Shown one piece after another: positions 52,889-63,527 of a DNA stretch of 64,000 nucleotides. The position numbers and the translations under genes were made by a program. Position 1 is the first letter of the stretch. Each line of letters opens with the position of its first letter. Under the pieces are notes generated by a model. The model made no database searches, was not told where the DNA came from, and saw only the letters and a program-made list of their open reading frames with translations. Source of the stretch: Cellulomonas soli (GTDB lineage Bacteria; Actinomycetota; Actinomycetes; Actinomycetales; Cellulomonadaceae); the NCBI RefSeq assembly GCF_013409305.1, contig NZ_JACBZJ010000001.1, positions 3,472,001-3,536,000 on the forward strand, written 5' to 3'.

Positions 52889-53362
52889 GTGACGGACGTC
52901 CCCACGACCGAGGTGCTCCTGCTGCGGCTGGACCCCGACCTCCCCGCCCCGTCGTACGCGCACCCGGGTGACGCGGGCGCCGACCTGGTCACGCGGGTGG
53001 ACGTGGTCGTCCCGCCGCAGGGGCGGGTCACCGTCCCGACCGGTGTCGCGATCGCCCTCCCGGACGGGTTCGCCGCGTTCGTGCACCCGCGTTCGGGCCT
53101 GGCCGCGAAGCACGGGCTGACGATCGTCAACGCCCCGGGCACCGTGGACGCCGGCTACCGCGGCGAGATCGCGGTGACCCTGCTCAACACGGACGTCGAG
53201 CACGCGCTCACCCTGCACCGCGGGGACCGCATCGCCCAGCTGGTCGTGCAGCGTGTCGAACGGGCTCGTTTCGTCGAGGCCGAACGGCTTCCCGGATCGC
53301 ATCGCGGTGAGGGCGGCTTCGGCTCCTCGGGCGGGTGGAAGGCTGCGACGTCCGGACCGTGA
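52889..53362 (+). CDS. dut: dUTP diphosphatase
   Basis: Hydrolyses dUTP to dUMP and PPi, keeping uracil out of DNA; trimeric, cytoplasmic, 157 residues. All five motifs are present: AHPGDAGADL, HPRSGLA, GTVDAGYRGEI, RIAQLVV and the C-terminal arm RGEGGFGSSG. The start is fixed by the adjacent -10. Thymidine kinase 4 kb away is a related nucleotide enzyme but not in the same transcript. Confidence 0.97.
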   Translation: MTDVPTTEVLLLRLDPDLPAPSYAHPGDAGADLVTRVDVVVPPQGRVTVPTGVAIALPDGFAAFVHPRSGLAAKHGLTIVNAPGTVDAGYRGEIAVTLLNTDVEHALTLHRGDRIAQLVVQRVERARFVEAERLPGSHRGEGGFGSSGGWKAATSGP

Positions 53363-53403
53363 GCACGGTCCGTCAGGGCGGTGCCCCCGCTGCGGGGGCG
53401 GAC

Positions 53404-53409
53404 TAGTCT
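53404..53409 (+). promoter_or_regulatory. -10 TAGTCT upstream of the DUF3710 gene
   Basis: TAGTCT 45 bases before the GTG at 53455, with a GGAGGAG ribosome site at 53441-53447. Confidence 0.45.
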
Positions 53410-53454
53410 CGATCAGAGCGGTGCGCGTCGTGCGCGCCATGGAGGAGTGAGCAC

Positions 53455-54195
53455 GTGGGTCTGTTCCGGCGTGGAGCCAAGCCCGACGTCGACGACGAGG
53501 TCGTCGAGACGCAGTCCGGTGAGGTCGGCCCGTCCGACGAGCCCGAGACCGACGTCGACCTCGACGTGACGACCGTCGGGCGTCCCCGTGGTCCCTGGGA
53601 CGCCGACGACGTCGACGACGAGGTCGTGCGCGTGGACCTGGGCGCCCTGCGCCTGCCGGGCGTGCCCGGGATGGAGCTGCGCATGGAGATCGACAAGGCG
53701 ACCAACGTCGTCTCGGCGGCCACCGTCCTGCTCGACGGCTCGTCGCTGCAGGTGCAGGCCTTCGCCGCCCCCCGCACGGACGGCATCTGGGACGAGATCC
53801 GGTCCGAGATCGCCGAGTCGGTCACGCAGCAGGGTGGTTCGGCGGACGACCTGCCGGGTCCGTTCGGTCGCGAGCTGCTCGCCCGCCTGCCGATCCGCAC
53901 GCCCGAGGGGCGCACGGGTCATCGCCCGGCGCGGTTCATCGGGACGGACGGCCCGCGCTGGTTCCTGCGCGGCGTGGTGACGGGCAAGGCGGCCGTCGAG
54001 CCCGAGGCCGCTCGTGCGCTCGAGCAGGTGTTCTCCCGGATCGTCGTGGTCCGGGGCACGGACGCCAGGCCGCCGCGCGACCTGCTGCCCCTGTCGCTGC
54101 CCGGGGGCGGACCCGTCCCGGGGCCTCCGGTGACCCCGGAGGTCGCGACGTTCGACCCGCTCACGCGCGGCCCTGAGATCACGGAGATCCGATGA
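53455..54195 (+). CDS. DUF3710-family protein
   Basis: 246 residues. The acidic N-terminus (to about 55) is followed by the DUF3710 domain: RGPWDADDVDDEVVRVDLGALRLPG, GMELRMEIDKATNVVSAATVLLDGSSLQVQAFAAPRTDGIWDEIR and GPRWFLRGVVTGKAA. No membrane segment. Function unknown; Rv2696c is the counterpart. GTG at 53455 with GGAGGAG 7 bases before it. Overlaps the OB-fold gene by ATGA. Confidence 0.9.
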   Translation: MGLFRRGAKPDVDDEVVETQSGEVGPSDEPETDVDLDVTTVGRPRGPWDADDVDDEVVRVDLGALRLPGVPGMELRMEIDKATNVVSAATVLLDGSSLQVQAFAAPRTDGIWDEIRSEIAESVTQQGGSADDLPGPFGRELLARLPIRTPEGRTGHRPARFIGTDGPRWFLRGVVTGKAAVEPEAARALEQVFSRIVVVRGTDARPPRDLLPLSLPGGGPVPGPPVTPEVATFDPLTRGPEITEIR

Positions 54196-54563
54196 CGACG
54201 TTGCGAGAGCGCCTGCGCAAGGTGGTGGCCTCCCAGGCCGAGATCGAGGCCGACGAGGAGCGTGTCGAGGCCGAGCACTTCGTCGGCTGCACCCCGGTCG
54301 GCACCGTGAAGGACCGCACCCGGGCGACCGTCTCCGGTGTCGTGCGCTCGATGACGTGGCGCCCGCGCGAGGGCGTGCCCGCGCTCGAGGCCGAGCTGTA
54401 CGACGGCAGCGGAACGCTCGACCTGGTCTGGCTCGGTCGTCGGGAGATCGCCGGGATCGCCCCCGGTCGCCGGCTGCGGATCGAGGGCATGGTGTGCGAG
54501 GTCGACGGTCGGCGGACCGTGTTCAACCCCGCGTACGAGCTGCGCCCGCGCCCGGGTGAGTGA
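54192..54563 (+). CDS. OB-fold nucleic-acid-binding domain protein
   Basis: 123 residues. After a charged N-terminal helix, RATVSGVVRSMTWRPREGVPALEAELYDGSGTLDLVWLGRREIAGIAPGRRLRIEGMV is an OB fold of the RecG-wedge/tRNA-anticodon kind. Nucleic-acid binding is likely; a specific role is unknown (Rv2694c is the counterpart). Starts within the DUF3710 stop (ATGA), and the DUF3159 GTG follows its own stop directly with no gap, so all three are translated together. Confidence 0.9.
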   Translation: MTTLRERLRKVVASQAEIEADEERVEAEHFVGCTPVGTVKDRTRATVSGVVRSMTWRPREGVPALEAELYDGSGTLDLVWLGRREIAGIAPGRRLRIEGMVCEVDGRRTVFNPAYELRPRPGE

Positions 54564-55331
54564 GTGAACGCCGACGGCGTCGACGACGCGACCGTGACCC
54601 CGGACCCTGATCTCGCGCACCGGGACGGCCGGGCCGACGACGCCACCGTCGGGGCGCGTGGCATGCGGGCCCTCACGCAGGAGGAGTTCTCCGCGCTCGA
54701 CGCGCTGGGCGGTGTGCGCGGCGTCGTCGAGTCGGTGGTGCCCGGCCTGCTGTTCGTGGTGGTCTACCTGGCCGCGGGGCAGCGCCTGGCCCCGGCTCTG
54801 ATCGCGTCGGCCGGAGCGGCGGTCCTCGCGGTCCTGGTCCGGCTGGTGCAGCGCACGCCGCCGACCCAGGCGTTCTCGGGCGTCCTCGGCGTGGGCATCG
54901 GTGTGCTGTGGGCGTGGCGCACGGGCGAGGCCGAGGACTACTTCCTCTACGGCCTGCTCGTGAACGCCGGCTACCTGGCGGGAACCCTGGTCTCGGTCCT
55001 GGTGGGCTGGCCGCTCGTCGGCCTCGTCATGGGGCTGTTCGACAAGGCGGGTCCGCTCGCCGGCGGCTCTTGGCCTGCCGCCGTCGCCTGGCGGCAGGAC
55101 CGTTCGCTGCGGCGCCGGTACACGTTGGCGACCTGGCCGTGGGTCGCGCTGTTCGGGCTCCGGCTGCTCGTCCAGGTCCCGTTCTACCTCGGTGGTGAGG
55201 TCGCCTGGTTGGGCACCGCGAAGCTTGCGATGGGCGTGCCGCTGACAGCGGTCGCCCTCTGGCTCAGCTGGATGCTGGTCCGCGGGTCAGGAGCAGCTCG
55301 AGCTCCTTCTCGTCCGCGTCGCGACCCGTGA
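54564..55331 (+). CDS. DUF3159-family membrane protein
   Basis: 255 residues. An acidic N-terminus is followed by six or so membrane helices, with AFSGVLGVGIGVLWAWRTGEAEDYFLYGLLVNAGY and FDKAGPLAGGSWPAAVAWRQDRSLRRRYTLATW, both typical of DUF3159 (Rv2693c). Function unknown. Its last 68 bases overlap the end of ceoC on the other strand, so the two transcripts are complementary there. Confidence 0.88.
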   Translation: MNADGVDDATVTPDPDLAHRDGRADDATVGARGMRALTQEEFSALDALGGVRGVVESVVPGLLFVVVYLAAGQRLAPALIASAGAAVLAVLVRLVQRTPPTQAFSGVLGVGIGVLWAWRTGEAEDYFLYGLLVNAGYLAGTLVSVLVGWPLVGLVMGLFDKAGPLAGGSWPAAVAWRQDRSLRRRYTLATWPWVALFGLRLLVQVPFYLGGEVAWLGTAKLAMGVPLTAVALWLSWMLVRGSGAARAPSRPRRDP

Positions 55332-55938
55332 CGAACAGCAGCTCGTCCCGGCCCTCGAGCGTGTCGTCCGGGCTCGGCGCGATCGGACGCGTGTCGCGCA
55401 CGATGCAGGCCAGGACCGTGTCGTCGGGCCACTCGATCTGACCGACGCGCACGCCGACCAGCGCGGAGTCGTCGGGCAACGTGAGCTCGAGGATGTCCGC
55501 ACGCGACTGGTGGAACGTGAAGATCCGCACCAGGTCGCCGACGGCCACGGCCTCCTCGACCATGGCCGTCATGATCCGCGGGGTCGACACGGCGACGTCC
55601 ACGCCCCAGGCCTCGTCGAACAGCCACTCGTTCTTCGGGTTGTTCACGCGCGCGACCGTGCGCGGCACGCCGAACTCCGTCTTCGCGAGCAGCGAGATGA
55701 CCAGGTTGGCCTTGTCGTCACCGGTCGCGGCGACGAACACGTCGGCCTCGTCGGCGCGCACCTCGCGCAGCGTCGGCAGCTCGCACGCGTCGGCCAGCAG
55801 CCAGTCGGCGTCGGCCACCTGGGCGACGCGCATCGCGGACGGCTGACGGTCCACGAGGGTGACCTCGTGGCCGTGGCCGAGCAGCTCTCGGGCGATGGAC
55901 CGGCCGACGGACCCGGCCCCGGCGATGACGACCCTCAT
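55264..55938 (-). CDS. ceoC: RCK/TrkA-type potassium-transport regulator, second of pair
   Basis: 224 residues. RCK-N Rossmann domain with GAGSVG at 7-12 and acidic D30 at the end of strand 2 (NAD/ATP-type site), then an RCK-C domain from about 140. Cytoplasmic ligand-gated subunit of potassium transporters. Coupled to ceoB (ATGA overlap), so a CeoB/CeoC heteromer is likely. CeoC (Rv2692) in M. tuberculosis is the model. No TrkH/KtrB membrane subunit is encoded in the window, but a KimA-type transporter is divergent from the pair. The 3' end overlaps DUF3159 by 68 bp. Confidence 0.92.
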   Translation of the reverse strand: MRVVIAGAGSVGRSIARELLGHGHEVTLVDRQPSAMRVAQVADADWLLADACELPTLREVRADEADVFVAATGDDKANLVISLLAKTEFGVPRTVARVNNPKNEWLFDEAWGVDVAVSTPRIMTAMVEEAVAVGDLVRIFTFHQSRADILELTLPDDSALVGVRVGQIEWPDDTVLACIVRDTRPIAPSPDDTLEGRDELLFVTGRDADEKELELLLTRGPASS

Positions 55939-56600
55939 GACTCCGCCTTCGGTGCCGAGGTGAGGACGCGTTCGACCTGGTCGGCCTCGGTGGCGCGCAT
56001 GAGCACGTGCACGGTGTCGTTCTCCTGGAGGACGGTGTCGGTCGTCGGCAGGACGCCGTCGCCGTAACGGGTGACGTAGGCGACGCGGGCGCCGCTGGCC
56101 TCTTCGAGCGCGCGCAGCGGGCGACCCACCCACGCGGTGTGGACGTCGACCTGGGCGAGCTGGATCTGCCCGGAGGAGTCACGGAACTCGTCGGTGGCGC
56201 CGAGGGGGAGCAGCCGGCGCAGCACGCGGTCGGACGTCCAGCGCACGGTCGCGACCGTCGGGATGCCGAGCCGCTGGTAGATCTCGGCACGGTGGGGGTC
56301 GTAGATCCGGGCGACGACGTTCTCGATGCCGAACGTCTCGCGCACGACGCGGGCCGCCAGGATGTTCGAGTTGTCGCCGTCGGAGACCGCTGCGAACCCG
56401 TACGCGTCCTCGATGCCGGCCTGGACCAGCGTGTCGCGGTCGAAGCCGAGCCCGGTGACCTTGCGGCCGCCGAAGTGGGCGTCGAGCCGGCGGAACGCCT
56501 CGGGGTTCTGGTCGATGACCGCCACGCCGTGGCCGTTGCTCTCGAGGGACTGTGCGAGCGTGGCGCCGACACGGCCGCAGCCCATGATCACGAAGTGCAC
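55935..56600 (-). CDS. ceoB: RCK/TrkA-type potassium-transport regulator, first of pair
   Basis: 221 residues. RCK-N domain with GCGRVG at 7-12 and D30 (VIDQNP) after strand 2, then RCK-C from about 140. Same role and fold as ceoC. The GTG at 56600 is fixed by TAGGGT 7 bases upstream; 113 bp separate it from the divergent KimA-type gene. CeoB (Rv2691) is the counterpart. Confidence 0.93.
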   Translation of the reverse strand: MHFVIMGCGRVGATLAQSLESNGHGVAVIDQNPEAFRRLDAHFGGRKVTGLGFDRDTLVQAGIEDAYGFAAVSDGDNSNILAARVVRETFGIENVVARIYDPHRAEIYQRLGIPTVATVRWTSDRVLRRLLPLGATDEFRDSSGQIQLAQVDVHTAWVGRPLRALEEASGARVAYVTRYGDGVLPTTDTVLQENDTVHVLMRATEADQVERVLTSAPKAES

Positions 56601-56607
56601 ACGGCAG

Positions 56608-56613
56608 ACCCTA
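56608..56613 (-). promoter_or_regulatory. -10 TAGGGT of ceoB (leaderless)
   Basis: TAGGGT on the minus strand with 7 bases to the GTG at 56600. Confidence 0.6.
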
Positions 56614-56699
56614 TAGCCCGGGCGGTCGACCTGTGCCCGCCCCGGGTCCTGCGTCGGTGCTCGGGACGTCTCTCATGATGCAGGTGCCCGGGAGGGGCC

Positions 56700-56705
56700 T
56701 AGCAT
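56700..56705 (+). promoter_or_regulatory. -10 TAGCAT of the KimA-type gene (leaderless)
   Basis: TAGCAT with 8 bases to the GTG at 56714. Confidence 0.6.
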
Positions 56706-56713
56706 GAGGCCTC

Positions 56714-58717
56714 GTGTCGGATCTCGCAGATGCGGCCAAGCGACTGCTGCTAGGACGTCCCGTCCGCAGCGACCGACTCGGTCACACCCTCCTGCCCAAG
56801 CGCATCGCGCTCCCTGTGTTCGCGTCGGACGCGCTCTCGTCGGTCGCGTACGCGCCCGACGAGATCCTGCTGACCCTGTCCCTGGCGGGGCTGACGGCGT
56901 TGACGATCTCGCCGTGGGTGGGCATGGCGGTGGTGCTGGTCATGCTCACCGTGGTCGCCTCCTACCGGCAGAACGTGCACGCCTACCCCTCCGGCGGCGG
57001 TGACTACGAGGTCGCGACGGTGAACCTCGGGCCCAACGCCGGCGTGACCGTGGCGAGCGCCCTGCTCGTGGACTACGTCCTGACGGTTGCCGTGTCGATC
57101 TCCTCCGGCGCCCAGTACGCGGCCACCGCCCTGCCTGCGCTGCGCGGCCACGAGACCGCGTTCGCGATCGGCCTGGTCGTGCTGCTCACGCTCGCGAACC
57201 TGCGCGGCGTGAAGGAGTCGGGCAGCGCGTTCGCGATCCCGGTGTACCTGTTCATGTTCGCGATCGGTGCGGTCGCCGTGGTCGGGGCGATCCGCTATGC
57301 GACCGGCACGCTGCCGGCCGCCGAGAGCGCGGGCCTGGACCTGGTGGGCGAGGGGTCGCTCGAGAACGGCATCGCCGGGATCGCGGGAGGGTTCCTGGTC
57401 CTGAGGGCGTTCGCGTCCGGGTGTGCGGCGCTGACGGGTGTCGAGGCGATCAGCAACGGCGTGCCGGCGTTCGAGAAGCCGAAGTCGAAGAACGCCGCGA
57501 CGACGCTGGCGTTGTTGGGCGGGATCTCGGTCGCGATGATCATGTCGATCCTGCTGCTCGCCGGTGCCACCGGTATCCGGTTCGCCGAGGACCCTGCGGT
57601 CCAGTTGCTCGACGGCGGTGTGCCCGTCGGTGAGGAGTACGTGCAGCACCCGGTGATCAGTCAGCTCTCGGCGGCCGTCTTCCAGGGGCTCCCGTTCATG
57701 GCGGTCCTGGTCGCGGTCGTGACCGGGCTGATCCTGGTGCTCGCCGCGAACACGGCGTTCAACGGGTTCCCGGTGCTCGGCTCGATCCTGGCCCGGGACG
57801 GCTACCTGCCTCGACAGCTGCACACGCGCGGTGACCGTCTGGCGTTCTCCAACGGCATCATCACGCTGGCCGCGGCCGCGATCGCCCTGATCTGGGCTTT
57901 CGACGCCCAGGTGACCCGCCTGATCCAGCTGTACATCGTGGGTGTGTTCGTCTCGTTCACCCTGAGCCAGCTCGGCATGGTCCGGCACTGGACCCGCCAC
58001 CTGGCGACCGAACCCGACCCCAAGGCGCGCATCGCGATGAAGCGCTCGCGCGTGATCAACACCATCGGGCTCGCGATGACCGCGACGGTGCTCATCATCG
58101 TGCTCATCACGAAGTTCACGCACGGCGCCTACATCGCGATCATCGCCATGGTGGCGGTCTTCGTGCTGATGAAGGGCATCCACGGGCACTACGAGCGCGT
58201 GCGGGCTGAGCTCGCGCTCGGTGCCGACGCCGAGCAGGCCAAGGCCCTGCCGAGCCGGGTGCACGCGCTCGTGCTGGTCTCCCACCTGCACCGCCCGACC
58301 ATGCGGGCCCTGGCGTACGCGCGGGCTTCGCGCCCCCACGAGCTCGAGGCCGTGACCGTGGGCGTGGACGCCGACGACGTCGAGCGCCTGCGGGCGCAGT
58401 GGGAGGAGATGGGTCTTCCCGTGCCGCTGAAGGTGCTCGACTCACCGTTCCGGGAGATCACCCGCCCGGTCCTGACGTACGTGCGCTCGATCCGGCGGGA
58501 CAGCCCGCGCGACCTCGTGGTGGTGTACATCCCCGAGTACGTGGTCGGTCACTGGTGGGAGCAGCTGCTGCACAACCAGAGCGCGCTGCGGCTCAAGGGC
58601 CGGCTGCTGTTCACCCCGGGCGTGGTGGTCGCGTCCGTGCCGTGGCAGCTGGCGTCGACCGAGGGGCAGACGGGCCTGGAGGACCCGGTCCGGGGTACCG
58701 TTCCGCGTGGCTACTGA
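56714..58717 (+). CDS. kimA: KimA-type APC-superfamily potassium transporter
   Basis: 667 residues: about twelve helices (about 40-500) and a cytoplasmic C-terminal domain of about 150 residues. It resembles B. subtilis KimA throughout as I remember that sequence: SDALSSVAYAPDEIL, SYRQNVHAYPSGGGDYEV, LLVDYVLTVAVSISSG, SGCAALTGVEAISNGVPAFEKP and, at the C-terminus, LLHNQSALRLKGRLLF. KimA is a proton-coupled, c-di-AMP-sensitive potassium importer. Many databases would label this an amino-acid permease (Rv2690c). The divergent RCK genes support the potassium reading. Its end overlaps the methyltransferase start by 11 bp. Confidence 0.85.
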   Translation: MSDLADAAKRLLLGRPVRSDRLGHTLLPKRIALPVFASDALSSVAYAPDEILLTLSLAGLTALTISPWVGMAVVLVMLTVVASYRQNVHAYPSGGGDYEVATVNLGPNAGVTVASALLVDYVLTVAVSISSGAQYAATALPALRGHETAFAIGLVVLLTLANLRGVKESGSAFAIPVYLFMFAIGAVAVVGAIRYATGTLPAAESAGLDLVGEGSLENGIAGIAGGFLVLRAFASGCAALTGVEAISNGVPAFEKPKSKNAATTLALLGGISVAMIMSILLLAGATGIRFAEDPAVQLLDGGVPVGEEYVQHPVISQLSAAVFQGLPFMAVLVAVVTGLILVLAANTAFNGFPVLGSILARDGYLPRQLHTRGDRLAFSNGIITLAAAAIALIWAFDAQVTRLIQLYIVGVFVSFTLSQLGMVRHWTRHLATEPDPKARIAMKRSRVINTIGLAMTATVLIIVLITKFTHGAYIAIIAMVAVFVLMKGIHGHYERVRAELALGADAEQAKALPSRVHALVLVSHLHRPTMRALAYARASRPHELEAVTVGVDADDVERLRAQWEEMGLPVPLKVLDSPFREITRPVLTYVRSIRRDSPRDLVVVYIPEYVVGHWWEQLLHNQSALRLKGRLLFTPGVVVASVPWQLASTEGQTGLEDPVRGTVPRGY

Positions 58718-59996
58718 GACGACCTCCCCGCAGGACCCTGCCGATGACGGCTCGCTCGTCGAGCTCGAGATCGGTCCGGTCGCGCACGGCGGCCACTGCG
58801 TCGCGCGGCACGAGGGTCGGGTCGTCTTCGTCCGGCACACGCTGCCCGGCGAGCGTGTGCGCGTACGCCTGACCGAGGCCGAGGAGTCGGCGAAGTTCTG
58901 GCGCGGCGACGCCGTCGAGGTCCTCGAGGCCTCGCCGGACCGGGTGCCCTCCGCGTGGCCGGCCGCAGGCCCTGGCGGTGTGGGCGGCGGCGAGCTGGCG
59001 CACGTGGCGCTCGGCGCGCAGCGTGCCTGGAAGTCCACGGTGCTGGCCGAGCAGCTGCGTCGGCTGGCCCGGCTGGACCTGCCGGAGCAGGACGTGCAGG
59101 TCGAGGCCGCTCCTGGCGACGACGAGCGCGGTGGCCTGGGGTGGCGGACCCGGATCGAGCTCGTCGCGGACGCGCAGGGGCGGGCCGGGATGCGCGCCCA
59201 CCGCTCGCACGACGTGCACCCGCTGACCTCGATGCCGCTGGCCAACGAGGCGATCGCCGACCTGGGGCTGTTCGAGCGCCGCTGGCGCCCGGGGACGCGG
59301 ATCGAGGTCGTGGCCCCTGCCGGTGGGGACACGCCCGTGGTGCTCGTGGACGGTCTGCCGTTCGACTTCAGTCGTGGGCGGCTGGACACGCGCCCCAACG
59401 CGCGCGCCTCGGTGCGCGAGGTCGTGCAGCACGGTGAGGTCCGGTACGACTACCGGGTGGCCGCCGCGGGGTTCTGGCAGGTGCACCGCGAGGCCCCCGG
59501 GGTCCTGGTCGACGCCGTGATCGCCGGTCTGGGCGACGTGGAGGGTGCCACGGTGCTCGACCTCTACGCGGGTGCCGGTCTGTTCACCACGCCGTTGGCC
59601 GACGCGGTGGGGGAGACGGGAGAGGTCGTCGCGGTCGAGGGCGACGAGCGTGCCGTGCGCGACGCCCGGCGCAACGTGCACGACCGCCGCAACGTGGAGC
59701 TGCACGCGGGTGACGTGCTGCGTGTGCTGCAGGGCGCCCAGGACGCCGACTCGGACGTCGTCCATGCCGATGCCGTGGTGCTCGACCCGCCGCGCACGGG
59801 CGCGGGACGGGCGGTGTGCGCGGCCGTGGCCGAGCTGCGGCCCTCGCGCGTGGTCTACGTCGCGTGCGACCCGGCCGCGCTGGCGCGTGACATCGCGTTC
59901 CTCGCCGAGGCCGGCTACGGGCTCGACCGGGTGCGTGGCCTGGACCTGTTCCCGATGACGCACCACCTCGAGGCCGTTGCCGTCCTGAGTCGCTGA
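58707..59996 (+). CDS. TrmA/RlmD-family RNA (uracil-5-)-methyltransferase
   Basis: 429 residues. The N-terminal TRAM domain (about 15-75) binds RNA. The C-terminal domain is SAM-dependent: FWQVHREAPGVLV, LDLYAGAGLFTTPLA (SAM), VVLDPPRTGAG, YVACDPAALARD with catalytic C387, and LDLFPMTHHLEAVAVL. The Fe-S Cys set of RlmD is not visible. Target (tRNA or rRNA uridine) cannot be told from sequence. The GTG start lies inside the kimA gene, 11 bp before its stop. Rv2689c is the counterpart. Confidence 0.92.
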   Translation: MATETTSPQDPADDGSLVELEIGPVAHGGHCVARHEGRVVFVRHTLPGERVRVRLTEAEESAKFWRGDAVEVLEASPDRVPSAWPAAGPGGVGGGELAHVALGAQRAWKSTVLAEQLRRLARLDLPEQDVQVEAAPGDDERGGLGWRTRIELVADAQGRAGMRAHRSHDVHPLTSMPLANEAIADLGLFERRWRPGTRIEVVAPAGGDTPVVLVDGLPFDFSRGRLDTRPNARASVREVVQHGEVRYDYRVAAAGFWQVHREAPGVLVDAVIAGLGDVEGATVLDLYAGAGLFTTPLADAVGETGEVVAVEGDERAVRDARRNVHDRRNVELHAGDVLRVLQGAQDADSDVVHADAVVLDPPRTGAGRAVCAAVAELRPSRVVYVACDPAALARDIAFLAEAGYGLDRVRGLDLFPMTHHLEAVAVLSR

Positions 59997-60049
59997 GCGG
60001 CGTCTGCGGCCGGGCCGACAGCGCCCGTGCGGCACCCCGTGCGGCGGGC

Positions 60050-60055
60050 TAGCGT
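60050..60055 (+). promoter_or_regulatory. -10 TAGCGT upstream of the small charged protein
   Basis: TAGCGT 44 bases before the GTG at 60100; GGAGGGA follows at 60085-60091. Confidence 0.45.
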
Positions 60056-60099
60056 GAAGGCAGCCGGACCGTCCCGGCCCGGCCGGAGGGAGTTCCGCT

Positions 60100-60297
60100 G
60101 TGACAGACAAGGACGCCGACCACCGCCTGGCCGAGGCGAGCCGCGCGGCGACGCGCGAGCTGTACAAGTCCGGCACGCCCGAGTACGACGTGCGGGCGCA
60201 GCAGCGTGCGGTCGAGGCCGAGCGCAAGGCGCAGCAGGCGGCCCAGGAGCACGCCCAGCAGGACGCGCAGGAGAACGAGGACGAGGGCGCGCACTGA
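60100..60297 (+). CDS. Small charged helical protein, unknown
   Basis: 65 residues, not recognised. It is almost entirely charged/Ala/Gln: DADHRLAEASRAATRELYKSG, then a helical run rich in Gln, Ala and Glu ending in DEGAH. Probably one or two long helices, soluble. Supported by a promoter, a good ribosome site (9 bases before GTG) and a terminator that begins within its stop region, so I regard it as real despite its size. Confidence 0.7.
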   Translation: MTDKDADHRLAEASRAATRELYKSGTPEYDVRAQQRAVEAERKAQQAAQEHAQQDAQENEDEGAH

Positions 60298-60328
60298 CGG
60301 CCACGGGCCACGGTGACGTGGCCGTCAG
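60294..60328 (+). terminator. Terminator overlapping the stop of the small protein
   Basis: 12-bp perfect stem (60294-60305 with 60317-60328) and 11-base loop. The stop codon lies in the left arm. Confidence 0.75.
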
Positions 60329-60626
60329 CGCGTGGCGTCGCACACGGGCACGCCCGGGGAGCACCCTGCGGGCGTGCCCGTCGCCTGCCGGTGTCCGCGT
60401 GGCGCCGTGCCCGTGACGGTGCTCGGCCGCGTGCGTCCGTGGGCCTGCTCGTGGTGTGCGTCCGCCCGCTCGACGATGTATCTTGACGTCGAGATAACTG
60501 CCGGTGCGCCGGGCCCTACGCTGGGTGGTCGCACCACCGCCGCACCCCGACCCCGCGGTCGCACGGGTGCGGCAGTCCGCCGGTCCCCGGCCGGCACCGG
60601 CACAACGCCAAGCGAAGGAGCCCCAC
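60329..60626 (+). other. Upstream region of acnA
   Basis: Nearly 300 bp without a gene. It holds the palindrome at 60479-60496, a candidate -10 TACGCT (60517-60522) and the GAAGGAG ribosome site of acnA (60614-60620), implying a leader of about 100 bases. Upstream of the palindrome I see only GC-rich sequence of no clear function. Confidence 0.6.
60479..60496. promoter_or_regulatory. Palindromic operator upstream of acnA
   Basis: TATCTTGACGTCGAGATA: 8 of 9 positions pair around GACGTC, and it is AT-rich against its surroundings. It lies 20 bases before the candidate -10 and 131 bases before the start codon. The position suits an activator or a repressor; the regulator is unknown. Confidence 0.65.
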
Positions 60627-63374
<2,748 letters not shown>

Positions 63375-63410
63375 CGGCGTCGGACCTGAGCGCGCTCGCG
63401 CCTGTCGCGC

Positions 63411-63442
63411 GGAGCCGGTGCCCTTGCGGGGGTGCCGGCTCC
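63411..63442. terminator. Terminator after acnA
   Basis: 13-bp stem (63411-63423 with 63430-63442, two G-T pairs) and 6-base loop, 37 bases after the stop. Confidence 0.75.
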
Positions 63443-63527
63443 GTCGCGAGCGGGGCGGTGTGAGCCGACAGGTCGGCGCGTTGCCTCGGGTCCGGCGGGG
63501 GTGCTCTGGTCAGGCGTGGCCGGGACG

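Noticed and set aside
60483..60522. TTGACG and TACGCT as a -35/-10 pair for acnA
   Set aside because: Spacing is 28 bases. TTGACG is better explained as part of the palindrome.
60504..60626. A 41-residue N-terminal extension of aconitase
   Set aside because: The sequence does not resemble AcnA. GTG 60627 has a good ribosome site and gives the family start.
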